From the NCBI GenBank assembly GCA_037039685.1, contig JAWNGF010000014.1, forward strand, positions 1,279,812 to 1,343,811: a stretch of 64,000 bases of DNA, given 5' to 3'. The position numbers were made by a program, and so were the translations under genes. Position 1 is the first letter of the stretch; every line of letters begins with the position of its first letter. The DNA comes from Ceratobasidium sp. AG-K. Its lineage: Eukaryota; Basidiomycota; Agaricomycetes; Cantharellales; Ceratobasidiaceae. Shown here in pieces: positions 34,258 through 44,614 of this stretch. The notes below the pieces were generated by a model that saw nothing but the letters and a program-made list of their open reading frames with translations, was not told where the DNA came from and made no database searches.

Positions 34258-34712
34258 TGTCGTAAGCTTCTTCCTGGTGGCTATGAGACGAGCCGCGATG
34301 GAGAGTGGACGGCACTAAGACCTTAGTGACCTCTTGAACCGCAACACACTTAAGCGTCTGTAGGCTCTTGAGGGTAGGGGTGGTTCAAAGTGTCACTCAA
34401 AGGGGATGTTTTGACAAGACAAAACAAGCTGGGGTTACCAGGCTTGTTGGTCCTCTATATATATTCAAAAGGTGGCCGAGTCATACAAAGCGCAGCCACA
34501 TGAGTCAAACAAGTCTACCAATCAGGAGCGTCCATGTGAGTCATGCTGTATGAACAGACATGACTCGTGCAAGGCACAGCCGCGTTACACAATGTAACAC
34601 ATAACCACAAGAAGGTGGCAACGCGGCAAACGGAAACGGAAACACAACACAAAGAAGAGGACAGGCGGGCGAGACAACAGGCGAGTCCGATGGAGTGAGC
34701 TGGCTCACGACA
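34258..34712 (-). repeat. Gypsy-1 5' LTR with promoter elements
   Basis: 455 bp, identical by eye to 27486-27940. U3 carries repeated Gcn4/AP-1-like boxes. In the matching left LTR these are TGAGTCA at 27729-27735 and 27765-27771, CGAGTCA at 27705-27711 and TGACTCG at 27789-27795. TATATATA follows downstream of them on the minus strand. Confidence 0.9.
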
Positions 34713-35230
34713 TTGGTGTGCCAAGTTTTTGGTGCCTTGATGATGTTGATGCCCTTTACTCCCTTAATGCATTGTAAGTGCATGATGTTCTCATAGGAAG
34801 TGTGACCTAGAATGATGTGCCAGTTGTCAAGAGAACGGGTGATCATAGCAGTTTGTTTGATATTGGCAGTGGCAATAAGGTACCAGGAGTTTCCAGATTT
34901 CTGGTATCCAATCTTCTCGGCAACAGCAAATAAACTTTCATTGGAGGGGGTTGATTTTGCATAAATGTAATCCCCTTGAATTGTGAGTATATGTTTTGGA
35001 TATTGATCAGTCCATGCTGATAGGGAGATAAGGTTTACTGGGCTATCTTTGACTAGAGCAATGTTTTTGAAAGTAATTGTGTTGTTAGGGCAACCTGTCC
35101 ATTTGGTGATTTTTCCTAGGACCTTTGGACTAGTTGTTGATGTGTGTAGAATAATGTTGCCCATTCCAGTAATCTTTGCACTGCCACCAATGCCAGTTAC
35201 TGTTGATTCAAATGGAACAAAGTTGATCAA
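34713..35230 (-). pseudogene. Copia protease end and GAG-pre-integrase segment
   Basis: This is the middle part of the copia polyprotein, between the two gypsy insertions. The frame reads INFVPFESTVTGIGG (after the protease active site), then NLISLSAW and DNWHIILGHTSYENI. The last is the GAG-pre-integrase W-x6-H-x-S type signature. It is continuous with gag across gypsy-2 (...RQEHL|INFVPF) and with integrase across gypsy-1 (...KAPKTWHTN|CVGC). CpG is scarce. Confidence 0.82.
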
Positions 35231-35698
35231 TGTTGTAAGCTACTTCTTGGTGGCTGTGAGGCAAGCCATGAGGGAGAGTGGACGGCACTAAGACCTAAGG
35301 GACCTCTTGAACCGCAACACACTTAAGTGTCTGTAGGCTCTCAAGGGTAGGGGTGGTTCTAAGTGTCACTCAAAGGGATGTTTTGACAAGACAAAACAAG
35401 CTGGGGTTGCCAGGCTTGTTGGTCCTCTATATATATTCACAAAGTGGCCAAGTCATACAAGGTGCAGCCACACGAGTCACACAAAACAGCCAGTCAGGAG
35501 TGTCCATGTGAGTCATGCTGTATGAACAGACATGACTTGTACAAAGCACAGCCGCATTACACAATGTAACAGAATAACCACAAGAAGGTGGCAACACGGC
35601 ACAGGAAAAGACAAACAACATACAGACAGGGCGGCAGACAACAGGGACAGGCAGGAGAGACACAAGACAAGTCCAATGGAGTGAGCTGGCTCACGACA
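35231..35698 (-). repeat. Gypsy-2 3' LTR
   Basis: 468 bp. By eye it differs from 41971-42438 at five positions, in the region 35590-35680. Each is CpG in one copy and CpA in the other. The purine tract AAGGGGGAG (minus strand) lies just inside. Confidence 0.9.
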
Positions 35699-35740
35699 TT
35701 ACTCCCCCTTAGGAGTCCATCTAGGGGACCTGGATGGGCT

Positions 35741-36505
35741 TCATTGGATCTTGCAATCCTTGCTCTTGGTGAGCATGTGCTCCTCCAGGCCCTCATCCTC
35801 CTCAATGGTTAAGTCAATCGGGTTGAACACAGTGTTACCTGGTTCGTCTGAGAACTTTCCCCACTCCTCCCATGTCTCCTCCTTTGTCCAGTCAGCCTTG
35901 GACCAGTCCAAAACCCTCTTCTGCGCCTCCACAAAATTCTCGTCCCATTGTCACACATCTGGCTCCACTTCCTTCCATGCTGACACATCTGCGTCCTCCC
36001 ACTTCCACCAGTTTGGAGCCCACTCGAACTTCTCCTTCTGGTATCTTCCCCTTTCCATCTTCCAGTCGCTCAAGTCCCTCTCGTAGTTGGTGTCCCAGGT
36101 GTCGTTCCATCTAGGTCGGAGCATTGGTTGTGTCCCATCGTACCCTGGTACCCACTCGCTTGAGTACGCCCCTTCTTGTCCCCACTCAACAACTCCGAGC
36201 ATATGGGTGGAAAGGAGGACAACCTCCGAGACCTGGAACGCAGCGCATCCTCGACAAACAAAGATGTCCTTTCGTAGGAGTTGCATGCGTGTTGGCCATT
36301 GTTTTCCAACCCACTGGAATTCTCCCAGGTCCAAGTGTAGGACGTTGTCTGACGCCCTAAAGTGCATTCTGCCAGAGCTTTGTTGTGCCCGTTTGAAGAC
36401 GTAGAGGGCAGCTCCGGCGTCGAGGATCCTTGCCATGGCAAAGGCAGGTCCTTCAAGGATGTGGGTGAGGTTGTTGGCAATGGTGGCACGGGTGACGGCA
36501 GGCAT
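35741..36505 (-). pseudogene. Gypsy-2 third ORF with one TGA
   Basis: This is the homolog of 27982-28746, with the same ATG (MPAVTRATI) and the same 765-nt length. It is broken by a TGA at 35951-35953 (EPDV*QWDE). Gypsy-1 has CGA at the matching codon (28192-28194), so this is a CpG transition. Apart from that the frame is open and the protein is strongly similar, including CRGC and the Trp/acidic C-terminus. Confidence 0.7.
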
Positions 36506-39500
36506 GGTGGAGAGCAGAAAAGATTTAGAGAGTAGAGTTGAGAGTTTGTTCTGGAGTAGTTGCAAGTTTTGCAGATGTCACTATTGATTGCGCCCCCTCT
36601 GCCTTTTATCTTTTCTGGAATGTAGTTCAATGGCGTGGGAGCTTTGGGGTGTCGACATAGAAAGTCCTTGATGATCTTGGATAGATGTCCAAAATCTTCT
36701 GCCTTCTGTTCCATGTCTTCTTCATCTCCATATCCCTTCCATCTGACCCTGTAAAAAAGACCATCCTTTGTCTCCTTCCAGTCCAGAATCTTTTCTACTT
36801 CATATTCTTCTTCCCCTTCTTTGGTAATGATTGGCAGGGGTCAGGGTTGGTTTTGCTTGAACTCCATGTCTTCTATGTAAGGGCTGAGCAAGTCGATGTG
36901 GAAAACAGGGTGCACCCTCATTGTTGCTGGTAAAGTGAGCTCATAAGCATGTGAACCTATTTTTTGCTTCACAACAAATGGTCCATGCTTCTTATTGTCC
37001 AGTTTCTTTGAGGGTCTTTTTGTTTGGATGTTTCTTCCCAGCAGCCATACTAGGTCTCCTTCCTGAAACTTGTTTTTTGGTACTTCCTCCAGGAGCCTTT
37101 GGTTTTCCATTGATGCAATTGCTTCGTTGTGGATGCTACGCCATTTTTCTGTAATGGTGTTTGCTTCAGGAACCGTTGTCTCTTCTGATGAGATGTTCCA
37201 CAGTGGTTCCCTGCCATAGACTATTGCAAAAGGGGAACTACCCATTACACGGTGCCTCTGCAGATTATAACTGAATTCTGCAATTGGTAACAAGTCTGCC
37301 CAATCATCTTGCCGGTAGTTGACAAAGGTTTGCAGCCAGCCCTCCATCCATTGGTTGATTCTCTCTGTCACTCCATCTGTCTGGGGGTGGTATGCAGTGC
37401 TGAAACTTGGGCTAGTTCCAATTCTCTCGTAAATGGCCTTCATAAGTCTTGAATTGAAAGTAGTCCCTCGGTCTGAGATTGTGCTTTTTGGAAAGCCGTG
37501 TAGTTTCCAGATATTTGTGTCAAAAAGATTTGCCAGCTTGCTTGCTGTGTGTTATTCCTTGCAGGGTATGAAGTGCGCCATTCTTGAGAACTGGTCCACC
37601 ACTACCATGATGCTGTCTGACCCTCTGGACTTCGGCAATTTTACTACAAAGTCGAATGCTATGTCTTCCCAGGGACCTTTTGGAATTTCTAGAGGTTTGA
37701 TTGGTACTATAGACTTTGATCCCCTTGTTCGTTGGCAGGTCTCGCAGGATTCCACGTATCTGTTTACGCTCTGCTTCATCCCTGGCCAGAAGCATCTTCT
37801 TGATATTAGTTCCAACATTCTGGCTTGTCCCTGATGACCTGCAATCCTTGAATCGTGGTGTAGATGCATGATGGACAGTCTGGCCTCCTTATCTTCCAGG
37901 ATGTAGATTTTCCCTTTGTACCATATTAGTCCCTCCTTGAAGTTGTAATCCTTTGCGCTATGTTGTAGGGTTCTTGGTAACATTTCCCTTGATTTGCAGA
38001 TTTCCTTGACTCTTGCCAGTCCTTCATCAGCTTCTTGTGCTTCCTTGATAGTTGCCATAATGTCTGTGTCCATCTGCCCCATAAATCCTTTAAATTTTCC
38101 CGTGGATATCATGATTTGTTCCGGTGTGGGAATATCCTCATGGTCAGATCGTCTTGACAACAGGTCCGGTTTAGACAAAAGGATTCCAGGATGGTATACA
38201 ATATCATAGTTGTAGGAAGCCAGTAGTTGATGCCATCTCGCATGTCAACAGTTGAATGTTCTTGCTTCCTTCCAGAACTGTAGATTCCTGTGATCGGTGT
38301 AGATCATGATTGGATCCTTTGTTCCCTCAAGGTATAACCTCCAATGTGTCAATGATTATATGATTGCCATAAGTTCTTTGTCATGGACGTCGTAGTTGAG
38401 CTGGGCCTCATTGAAGGATTTCGACAGGAACACTATTGGGTGTAGGTAGCCATCGTCCAGCCTTTGAGACAGAATTGCCCCCATTGCTACTCCACTAGCA
38501 TCCGTTTCCAGGAAAAAGGGTTTTTCAGGGTTGGGATGGCGTAGTGTGGGCTCCTTGCTAATTTCTGTTTTCAGGGCTTTGAAGGCCTCCTGTTGATCCT
38601 TTTCCCATTTCCATTTGTTATCCTTTCTTGTCAGGGTTGTCAAGGGTTTTGCTAAACGGCTAAAATTTGGTACAAATCTTTGGTAGAAGTTTGCAAATCC
38701 TAGGAACGCCTGAACTTGCTTGACTGTTTTTGGTTCCTTCCATTCCTTTATAGCCTTGACTTTCTCTTCCTCCACAGAGATGCCAGAATCACTGATTCCA
38801 AGTCTGGTATACGTAAGTTTGGTGACAAAGAATTCGCATTTCGGGAGCTTTGCAAATAGGTTTTCATCCAGTAAGATCTTCAGTACCTTCCTGACGTCTA
38901 TAGTATGTTGGCTTCTGTTCTTAGAGAAGACCAGGATGTCGTCAATGTATACAATGACACATACGTCAATAAGGTCGTGGAAGATGTGGTTCATGTATCT
39001 TTGGAATGTGGCAGGTGCATTTTTTAGTCCAAATGGCATGACAATGTATTTGAACAGGCCTTCTTTGGTTCTGAAGGCTGTCTTCCATTCATCCCCTTCC
39101 TTAATTCTGATGTTGTTGAAACCCATGCGCAGATCGATTTTGGAGAAGATTTTTGCATCCTTGATTTTGTCCAGAAGATCTTCCATTAAGGGCATTGGAA
39201 ACCTGTCGTCCTTTGTAATGGTGTTTACTCCTCTGAGGTCTTGAACAAGTTGTAATTGTTGCACTGCTTCTGGATTCCTTGGATCAATTGGTTTTTTGAC
39301 AAAGAAACAAGGTGATGCAATGGGGGATTTGCTAGGTTGAATTTTCCCAGCGGCGATTTCCTCATCCAAGTATTCCCTTAGTGCAATTGATTTGGCTGGT
39401 GAGAGCGGGATAGGTCTGGCTGGTTTTGGAAGTTCAGCCCCTTCCTTGAAGTCAATGGCGCAGTCGTAAGGGTGATGATCTGGAATTCTCTTGAATTTTT

Positions 39501-40004
39501 CTTCACTAAACACATTGGCAAATTCTTTGAATTCTTCTGGTAGGTCGTCTATTGAGGCTGTTCTTGCCTGTATGGGTTCTGGACGCCATGATATGTGCTT
39601 CGTCTTCCAGTCAATATTGGGGTTTGCTTCTTCTAACCATTCAAGTCCTAAAATGAGCTTGGTTTCTCCAGTAGGCATAGCAAAAAAGATTTGTTTGAAG
39701 GGTTTTCCTTCTACGTCTAGTACAAGCTTGGCCTTGAAGCGTATTTGGTGTGAGAGTTCTTTTCCCTGGATGCCAATTACTTCTGGTGGGGAGGGAAGTT
39801 CAATGAGAGGAATGTTGTTGGAGTGGGCCCAAGAGATGTCCATGAAGTTTTTAGAAGCTCCTGAATTGATGAGAGTAGGGACTGGTTCTGTGATTCCGGC
39901 GATGCTTGTGTAAACAATGGTAGATTTGTTTGTTGCTCTAAAGTACATTGTTTCCATTGCCGGTTCTTTGGTCTCTCCACACACAGTTAGAGGGAGACCC
40001 CTTC
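36070..40004 (-). pseudogene. pol: Gypsy-2 Pol, multiple stops
   Basis: One frame collinear with gypsy-1 Pol: protease (INSGASKNF, where the catalytic D of DSGA is N), RT with YIDD, RNase H, integrase and chromodomain. In-frame stops are TAA 38356-38358 (after KELMAII), TGA 38245-38247 (FNC*HARW, where gypsy-1 has FNRRHARW), TAA 37552-37554 (after FIPCKE) and TGA 36841-36843 (NQP*PLP, where gypsy-1 has CGA at 29092-29094). Both TGA codons fit CpG deamination. The chromodomain has the same EDMEQKAEDF end as gypsy-1. No active product is expected. Confidence 0.88.
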
Positions 40005-40011
40005 TTTTCCC
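39970..40011 (-). promoter_or_regulatory. Gypsy-2 gag-pol frameshift signal
   Basis: GGGAAAA (40005-40011) is in the same X XXY YYZ phase as in gypsy-1. The same GGTCTC/GAGACC stem (39994-39999 with 39970-39975) lies downstream. The gag stop TAA follows at 39987-39989. It is conserved although surrounding codons differ. Confidence 0.7.
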
Positions 40012-41948
40012 GAGTCTACTATGATTGTAGCTTCTCTTCCCTTTATACTGGGCTCAGTTGTTATCCATTCCTTGGACAAGCATTTGAGCGAACGGTGACC
40101 TTCTTGGCCACACTTCAGACATTGGTTTGATGCTATCCTTGCCTTGTATACTTTGTCTGGAAGCTGTTTTGTAGAGGCTTGCCTGGTGGTGGTTGCTTGG
40201 GGTGTTTTCTTTCCGGTGGATGCCTTGATCTGTTGCAATTTCTGGTCAATGGAGATTGCAAGAGTGATCCATTGGTTAAGGTTAAGGTGCCTTTCAGTTC
40301 CATCTTCATTGATAAGGGAAAGCTCAAATTGTGCCAATTCTGTTTTGATTTCCGGCTTGAGTCCTTCCTTGAATTGATTGATAAGGGCTTCTTCCCCCCA
40401 ATTCACATCCACCATGTGAAATTGGAATTCTGTTGCATAGTTTGCTACTGAATTGATTTGTTTGCTTTTTCAGATATCAGCCTCCGCCTTGGCCTTCTTG
40501 TTAGGGTCACTAAATTGCTCCATGAAGTGTGATTTGAATGTTTCCCACAATTCTAGGTTTGGGTTTGGAACTCCATTGTTCATAGACCGTAATAGGACCT
40601 GAGCCCAATGTGTGGTGGACCTGTTGTCTGATTTGAAGTTGGCTAGTGCTTCTCTAATTCGTTCTTGTCCCAAGTTGTACTGGTCACCCAACCTGACAAA
40701 GTAGCTTTCCATTTGGGTGATGAACATTTCTGCTCCTTCTCCTTTCTTCCTGTCGAAAGCCTCTGGTCTAGTTACTTTTGGATGTCTGGCTTCCCTTCTG
40801 TTGTTGGGGTTTTTGGAAAGCTGACGTATCCTTTGCTCTAATTCATTGAGTCTGGTAGATTCTGCTTCAGGGTGGGGGGGTGATACGGCATGTAGGGATG
40901 CTTTGTCCATCTGTTTGCACATGTTATTGATTGCATTGATAGCGATCCTTCCGTTTCCCCTTAGTTCTTCTAGTCCTTGGGTGACTGCTTTGTTCCAGGC
41001 TAATTGTGCCTGTCCTGTGGTGTTAAGATCTTCCTGTACATTGTTCACTAGTCCCTGTGTGTTCGTGACTTTGTTTCTTAAGCGGATTACATCTTGCCCA
41101 ACCAGGAAGCTGTTGTGTTCACTGTTTTGTGCGGCGGTCAGGATATCTGTCAGGGTTCCTTGAAGGTTGTTGAGGGAATTGTTGAAGATTTTTTGGTTGT
41201 TAGCCAACACTTGAGTGGATTGTTCTAATCTGTTGAGTCTTCTGTTGATTGTTATCCTCATTCCGTCAATAATCCTTAAGAGTGCGTTGTGTCTTCCGAG
41301 GTGAAGATCGTTGAGGTCATCAAGATTGCTAATCACAGTCCTACTGCTGGAGCTATAACTTGGTCTGGGAATCCCAGGAACGTCTTGTCCTTCCGTTGCT
41401 GTCGGTTGCTGGGAATATCCCTGTGGTATGTATGGTGGCGCTGGGTTAATTGGAGTCACGGCTTGAGAACTTATTGGGATTGGGCCAGCATTGGTGATGG
41501 TTCCACCAATCTGTGGTACTTGAGCAGTAAGGGGAATGTGCGGTGTGGGTGGTGGCCTGATAGGAACAAGGGATATGCCCCCGTGAGCTTCAGGTTGGGG
41601 GGAAAAAAACTGTCTTCTGGCCCCCATAGGCCATAGTGGATGTGATGGGCCTGGGCTTGCATTTGAGATTGGGATCTGAATTGTGACTGGTGTGGGGTCG
41701 TCGGTAATATCTCCTGGTTCCCTAGCAACTATGGTAGGTTCTTCTTGAACGGCTGAAACATTCTCCGTGTTGAACGTTCCAGGCATAGAAGCTTGGCTTT
41801 GTGGGTGGGACCTTGCTGGTCCTCCAGCCCAAGCTTGTGCAATATTGTGTTCATTAAGGGAACTTGTAGGTCTCAACACCCTACTTGGTCCTCTCCTTGT
41901 TGATAATGGTGTTGTGAGGCGTGACCCCGCATCCTCCTGAATGGACAT
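39987..41948 (-). pseudogene. gag: Gypsy-2 Gag with one TGA
   Basis: The start ATG is at 41946-41948 (MSIQEDAG). Gag core, CCHC knuckle (CLKCGQEGHRSLKC) and Pro-rich N-terminus are as in gypsy-1. A TGA at 40470-40472 (KAEADI*KSKQ) replaces an Arg codon of gypsy-1 (SDIRKCKQ). At the place where gypsy-1 Gag has its own stop, this copy reads through (NRRLNRLEQ). Confidence 0.85.
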
Positions 41949-41970
41949 GGTTGTTAAGCTTGTTTTGTAA

Positions 41971-42438
41971 TGTTGTAAGCTACTTCTTGGTGGCTGTGAG
42001 GCAAGCCATGAGGGAGAGTGGACGGCACTAAGACCTAAGGGACCTCTTGAACCGCAACACACTTAAGTGTCTGTAGGCTCTCAAGGGTAGGGGTGGTTCT
42101 AAGTGTCACTCAAAGGGATGTTTTGACAAGACAAAACAAGCTGGGGTTGCCAGGCTTGTTGGTCCTCTATATATATTCACAAAGTGGCCAAGTCATACAA
42201 GGTGCAGCCACACGAGTCACACAAAACAGCCAGTCAGGAGTGTCCATGTGAGTCATGCTGTATGAACAGACATGACTTGTACAAAGCACAGCCGCATTAC
42301 ACAATGTAACAGAATAACCACAAGAAGGTGGCAACACAGCACAGGAAAAGACAAACAACATACAGACAGGGCAGCAGACAACAGGGACAGGCGGGAGAGA
42401 CACAAGACGAGTCCGATGGAGTGAGCTGGCTCACGACA
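41971..42438 (-). repeat. Gypsy-2 5' LTR
   Basis: 468 bp with TATATATA and the AGCTTGTTTTGT motif on the minus strand, and one perfect TGAGTCA. It is related to the gypsy-1 LTR but CpG-poorer (for example GAGGCAAGCC where gypsy-1 has GAGACGAGCC). Confidence 0.9.
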
Positions 42439-44297
42439 ATCAAGTGTTCTTGGCGATTTGTCACACGGCAGGATGCTGCTGTGTCAACAATCCAGGCGTC
42501 ATCAAATGAGAAACCAAATTGTTGTTCTGATTGGCCATTGATGGTGAGTTTTGATGGGTCTAGACAATTGGAAATGTATGCTTGGACTCGGTCTGGAAGG
42601 TTCGAAAAATTGGTGCCATTAGGAGGATAAGGCTGTGTGTCAAAAAGATCACAATTATTGAAGTTTCCGTGGAAGGAAAAAGCGATTTCGCCATCAGAAG
42701 TGTTGGCTATATGCGCTGTTTGCGGCTGTGGGGTGTTTGTTTGTTGTTGATTTCGATTTCCCCCTTGATTTCCAGAGTTGCTGCCCTGATTCTGGTTGCC
42801 ATTATTACGATTTCGATTGTTTTGTCCACCTGGGTTGTTGTTTTGGCCTTGATTGTTATTGGAATTTCGATTTCTGCCATTGTTGTTGCGATTCGAGATG
42901 TTTCCGTTGTTGTTTGATCGATTTCCGCCCTTGTATGCGCCTGCTCCGGGCTTGCGACATTCGCGTTTGATGTGCCCAAGGATGTTGCAATTATTGCATT
43001 GTTTGTTAAGTCGATCTGACGCGTTTCCTTGTTGTTGAGGGCGGTTATTAGGTCGATTTGATGCGAAAAACGCTTTTTCGCCTGTTTGAGCTTTACGGCG
43101 ATGATATTCCGCCAATAAACGCGATGTGATGTTGGCAGATAACTGGATACCTTTGCTATCGCCTTGAACAGGTGTTTGGTCAATTACCAAGACCAAATAT
43201 TGCCAAGATTTGGGCAAAGATTCAAGTAATTGTCGGATGAATTCAAGTTCAATTATTGGGTTGGAACCTTCGGCTAGAAGTGCCGTATTGAGTTTATCAA
43301 AAATCGAACGCAATTTCTTAATGTGTCCCTCCATATCGTCTGATTCAGACATGCGGAGTCCGGTAAATTGGTTTCGGAGTAATGTCATGGCAGCTGTGCC
43401 AATGGTCTGATAGACTTGTCGCAATCGGGCCCATACTGCCGATGCTGTGTCAAGCCTTGCCACATGAACCATAGGGGCGGCATCTATATGCCTTCGAATT
43501 ATTCCGAGTGCTTTGCGATTGTTCTTTTCCCAATCATCGACGTTTTGCTGAGTAACTCCTGCGACGCCAGGTACAGCCACATGGGTACCTTGATTACCAG
43601 TCATTTGCTGTTGGATTGCAGCTATAACTACGAGACGGTTGGTATTATTTCCGCCAACATATTCCCATAGTTTGGTTTCAATGAGCATATCTTGTACTTG
43701 AATGCTCCAAATTGGGTAATTATTGCGTCCAGAAAGTGGCGGAAACTTGTAATTATTGTCGGAAATATTGCCGACTGCTTGCATGTTGGGAAATTGGTAT
43801 GTGATTGGTTGAAAAACGACGTATGTGACGATAGGAGTGGGTGGCGGAGATGGGTATCCGACGTGCTTGAGTTCGAATAGGAACGGTTCGAGTGCCTTGG
43901 CTTCTTCACGAGTAATCTGTGCAGCCTCGTCGGGCTTGTAAAAATCGAGTAGATTTTGATAATCGGCTAAAAAAGAAAGTAGTCGATGGTATTGCGCACT
44001 GCCGTAAGCAGAATTAACGAGCTGAGTGTGTAATTGGTTGATATAAGGTGGCTGGTAGGTTGGATCGGTGACTGGAGATCCAGGAAGAGCGATGTCAAGT
44101 TGTTTGTAGTAATCGGGATTAACGAAACCGGTTGGTTCGGGATCAGCGAATTCGGGTTGGAGGTCAAGTGAGACCTCGTCTTCAGATGTGGTAACGTCGG
44201 GAGAGACCTCGACTGGTTGTTGTTGAGGCAAATGCTCTGGGGTAGAGAGCTGTCCGTTTGAGGACGCAGAAGACACGGTGGGCAAGTAATAAAACAA
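42439..44297 (-). CDS. gag: Copia Gag and start of protease
   Basis: A long frame without stops. It is Pro/Glu-rich at first, then has the copia gag core (PPLSGRNNYPIW ... WARLRQVYQ ... LLESLPKSW), a CCHC zinc knuckle (CNNCNILGHIKREC), an Asn/Gln-rich stretch and the protease active-site region WIVDTAAS. The usual motif is D-S/T-G-A, so G is replaced by A here. The frame continues across gypsy-2 at 35230. There is no ATG near its 5' end. The first in-frame ATG downstream (MQAVGN) lies just before the gag core, so the upstream 170 or so codons may be leader or use a non-AUG start. CpG content is normal, unlike the left half of the element. Confidence 0.82.
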
Positions 44298-44322
44298 TGT
44301 GAATGCCTAAGAGAGCCAATCA

Positions 44323-44334
44323 GGGCTCATAACC
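44323..44334 (-). other. Copia primer binding site for initiator tRNA-Met half-molecule
   Basis: The plus-strand sequence GGGCTCATAACC directly abuts the 5' LTR. It is the conserved anticodon arm of eukaryotic initiator tRNA-Met (GGG-CUCAUAA-CC), so the element RNA is complementary to it. Drosophila copia is known to prime from an internal cut of this tRNA. Confidence 0.78.
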
Positions 44335-44614
44335 TATTGAGATATTACCGAGAACGTCTCGCACTCAATGAGCTTCTTAGCTAGGCCGCGCAGTGGAAGT
44401 AGGACTACAAGAATGATGTATATAGCGAATACGCAGTCGACTTTATATACATGTGGACGTAGAACATAGAACAAGAGTGAAAGAACAATTAGTAACACGA
44501 ATACGTGTACTCTCAGTCAGCACGAGAATAATCAGTCAGCATACAGCCAGTCAATCGTACATATTCAGTAAGTAGTACGTGTACATTCGATTCGATTCCA
44601 TTCGATTCTCAATA
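44335..44614 (-). repeat. Copia 5' LTR (CpG-retaining copy)
   Basis: 280 bp with ends TATTGAG and CTCAATA. Its borders are fixed on one side by the primer site and on the other by the CCCAT target duplication. Unlike most LTRs it does not start TG and end CA. Confidence 0.88.

Larger units (their letters stand above)
27486..34712 (-). mobile_element. Gypsy-1: Ty3/gypsy chromovirus, young and nearly intact
   Basis: 7227 bp, flanked by TTGGT (27481-27485 and 34713-34717). Two 455-bp LTRs (27486-27940, 34258-34712) begin TGTCG and end CGACA on the plus strand and are identical by eye. The element holds gag, pol (protease, RT, RNase H, integrase, chromodomain) and an extra ORF after pol, all on the minus strand. 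The integrase lies after RNase H, which defines gypsy. The only defect I found is a TGA inside gag (33521-33523). It lies inside the copia element and has far more CpG than its host. Confidence 0.93.
35231..42438 (-). mobile_element. Gypsy-2: related Ty3/gypsy chromovirus, decayed
   Basis: 7208 bp flanked by ATCAA (35226-35230 and 42439-42443). LTRs are 468 bp (35231-35698, 41971-42438). The internal layout is the same as gypsy-1, with the same self-priming site (41957-41968, complement at 42131-42142), frameshift signal and third ORF. At least five in-frame stops break it. It is clearly a different, older copy of the same lineage and not a duplicate of gypsy-1, since coding and LTR sequences differ throughout. 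Confidence 0.92.
24102..44614 (-). mobile_element. Ty1/copia LTR retrotransposon, interrupted by two gypsy elements
   Basis: Terminal repeats of 280 bp lie at 24102-24381 and 44335-44614, flanked by the direct repeat CCCAT (24097-24101 and 44615-44619). Without the two gypsy insertions and their target duplications the element is about 6.07 kb. The order on the minus strand is gag (42439-44297), protease and GAG-pre-integrase (34713-35230), integrase (26739-27485), and reverse transcriptase plus RNase H (24318-26708). This gag-prt-int-RT-RH order defines Ty1/copia. The polyprotein is one frame broken by several TGA codons. The right third still has CpG; the left part and left LTR are CpG-depleted. 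Confidence 0.9.

Noticed and set aside
34240..34258. tRNA-type primer binding site for the gypsy elements
   Set aside because: No TGG-type sequence follows the LTR, whereas a perfect 12-nt match to the predicted RNA 5' end does.
42719..42917. Low-complexity plus-strand frames opposite copia gag
   Set aside because: Shadows of the Asn/Gln-rich gag codons on the other strand.
44323..44334. A real tRNA gene fragment
   Set aside because: Only the anticodon-arm sequence is present and it abuts the LTR, so it is a primer site.
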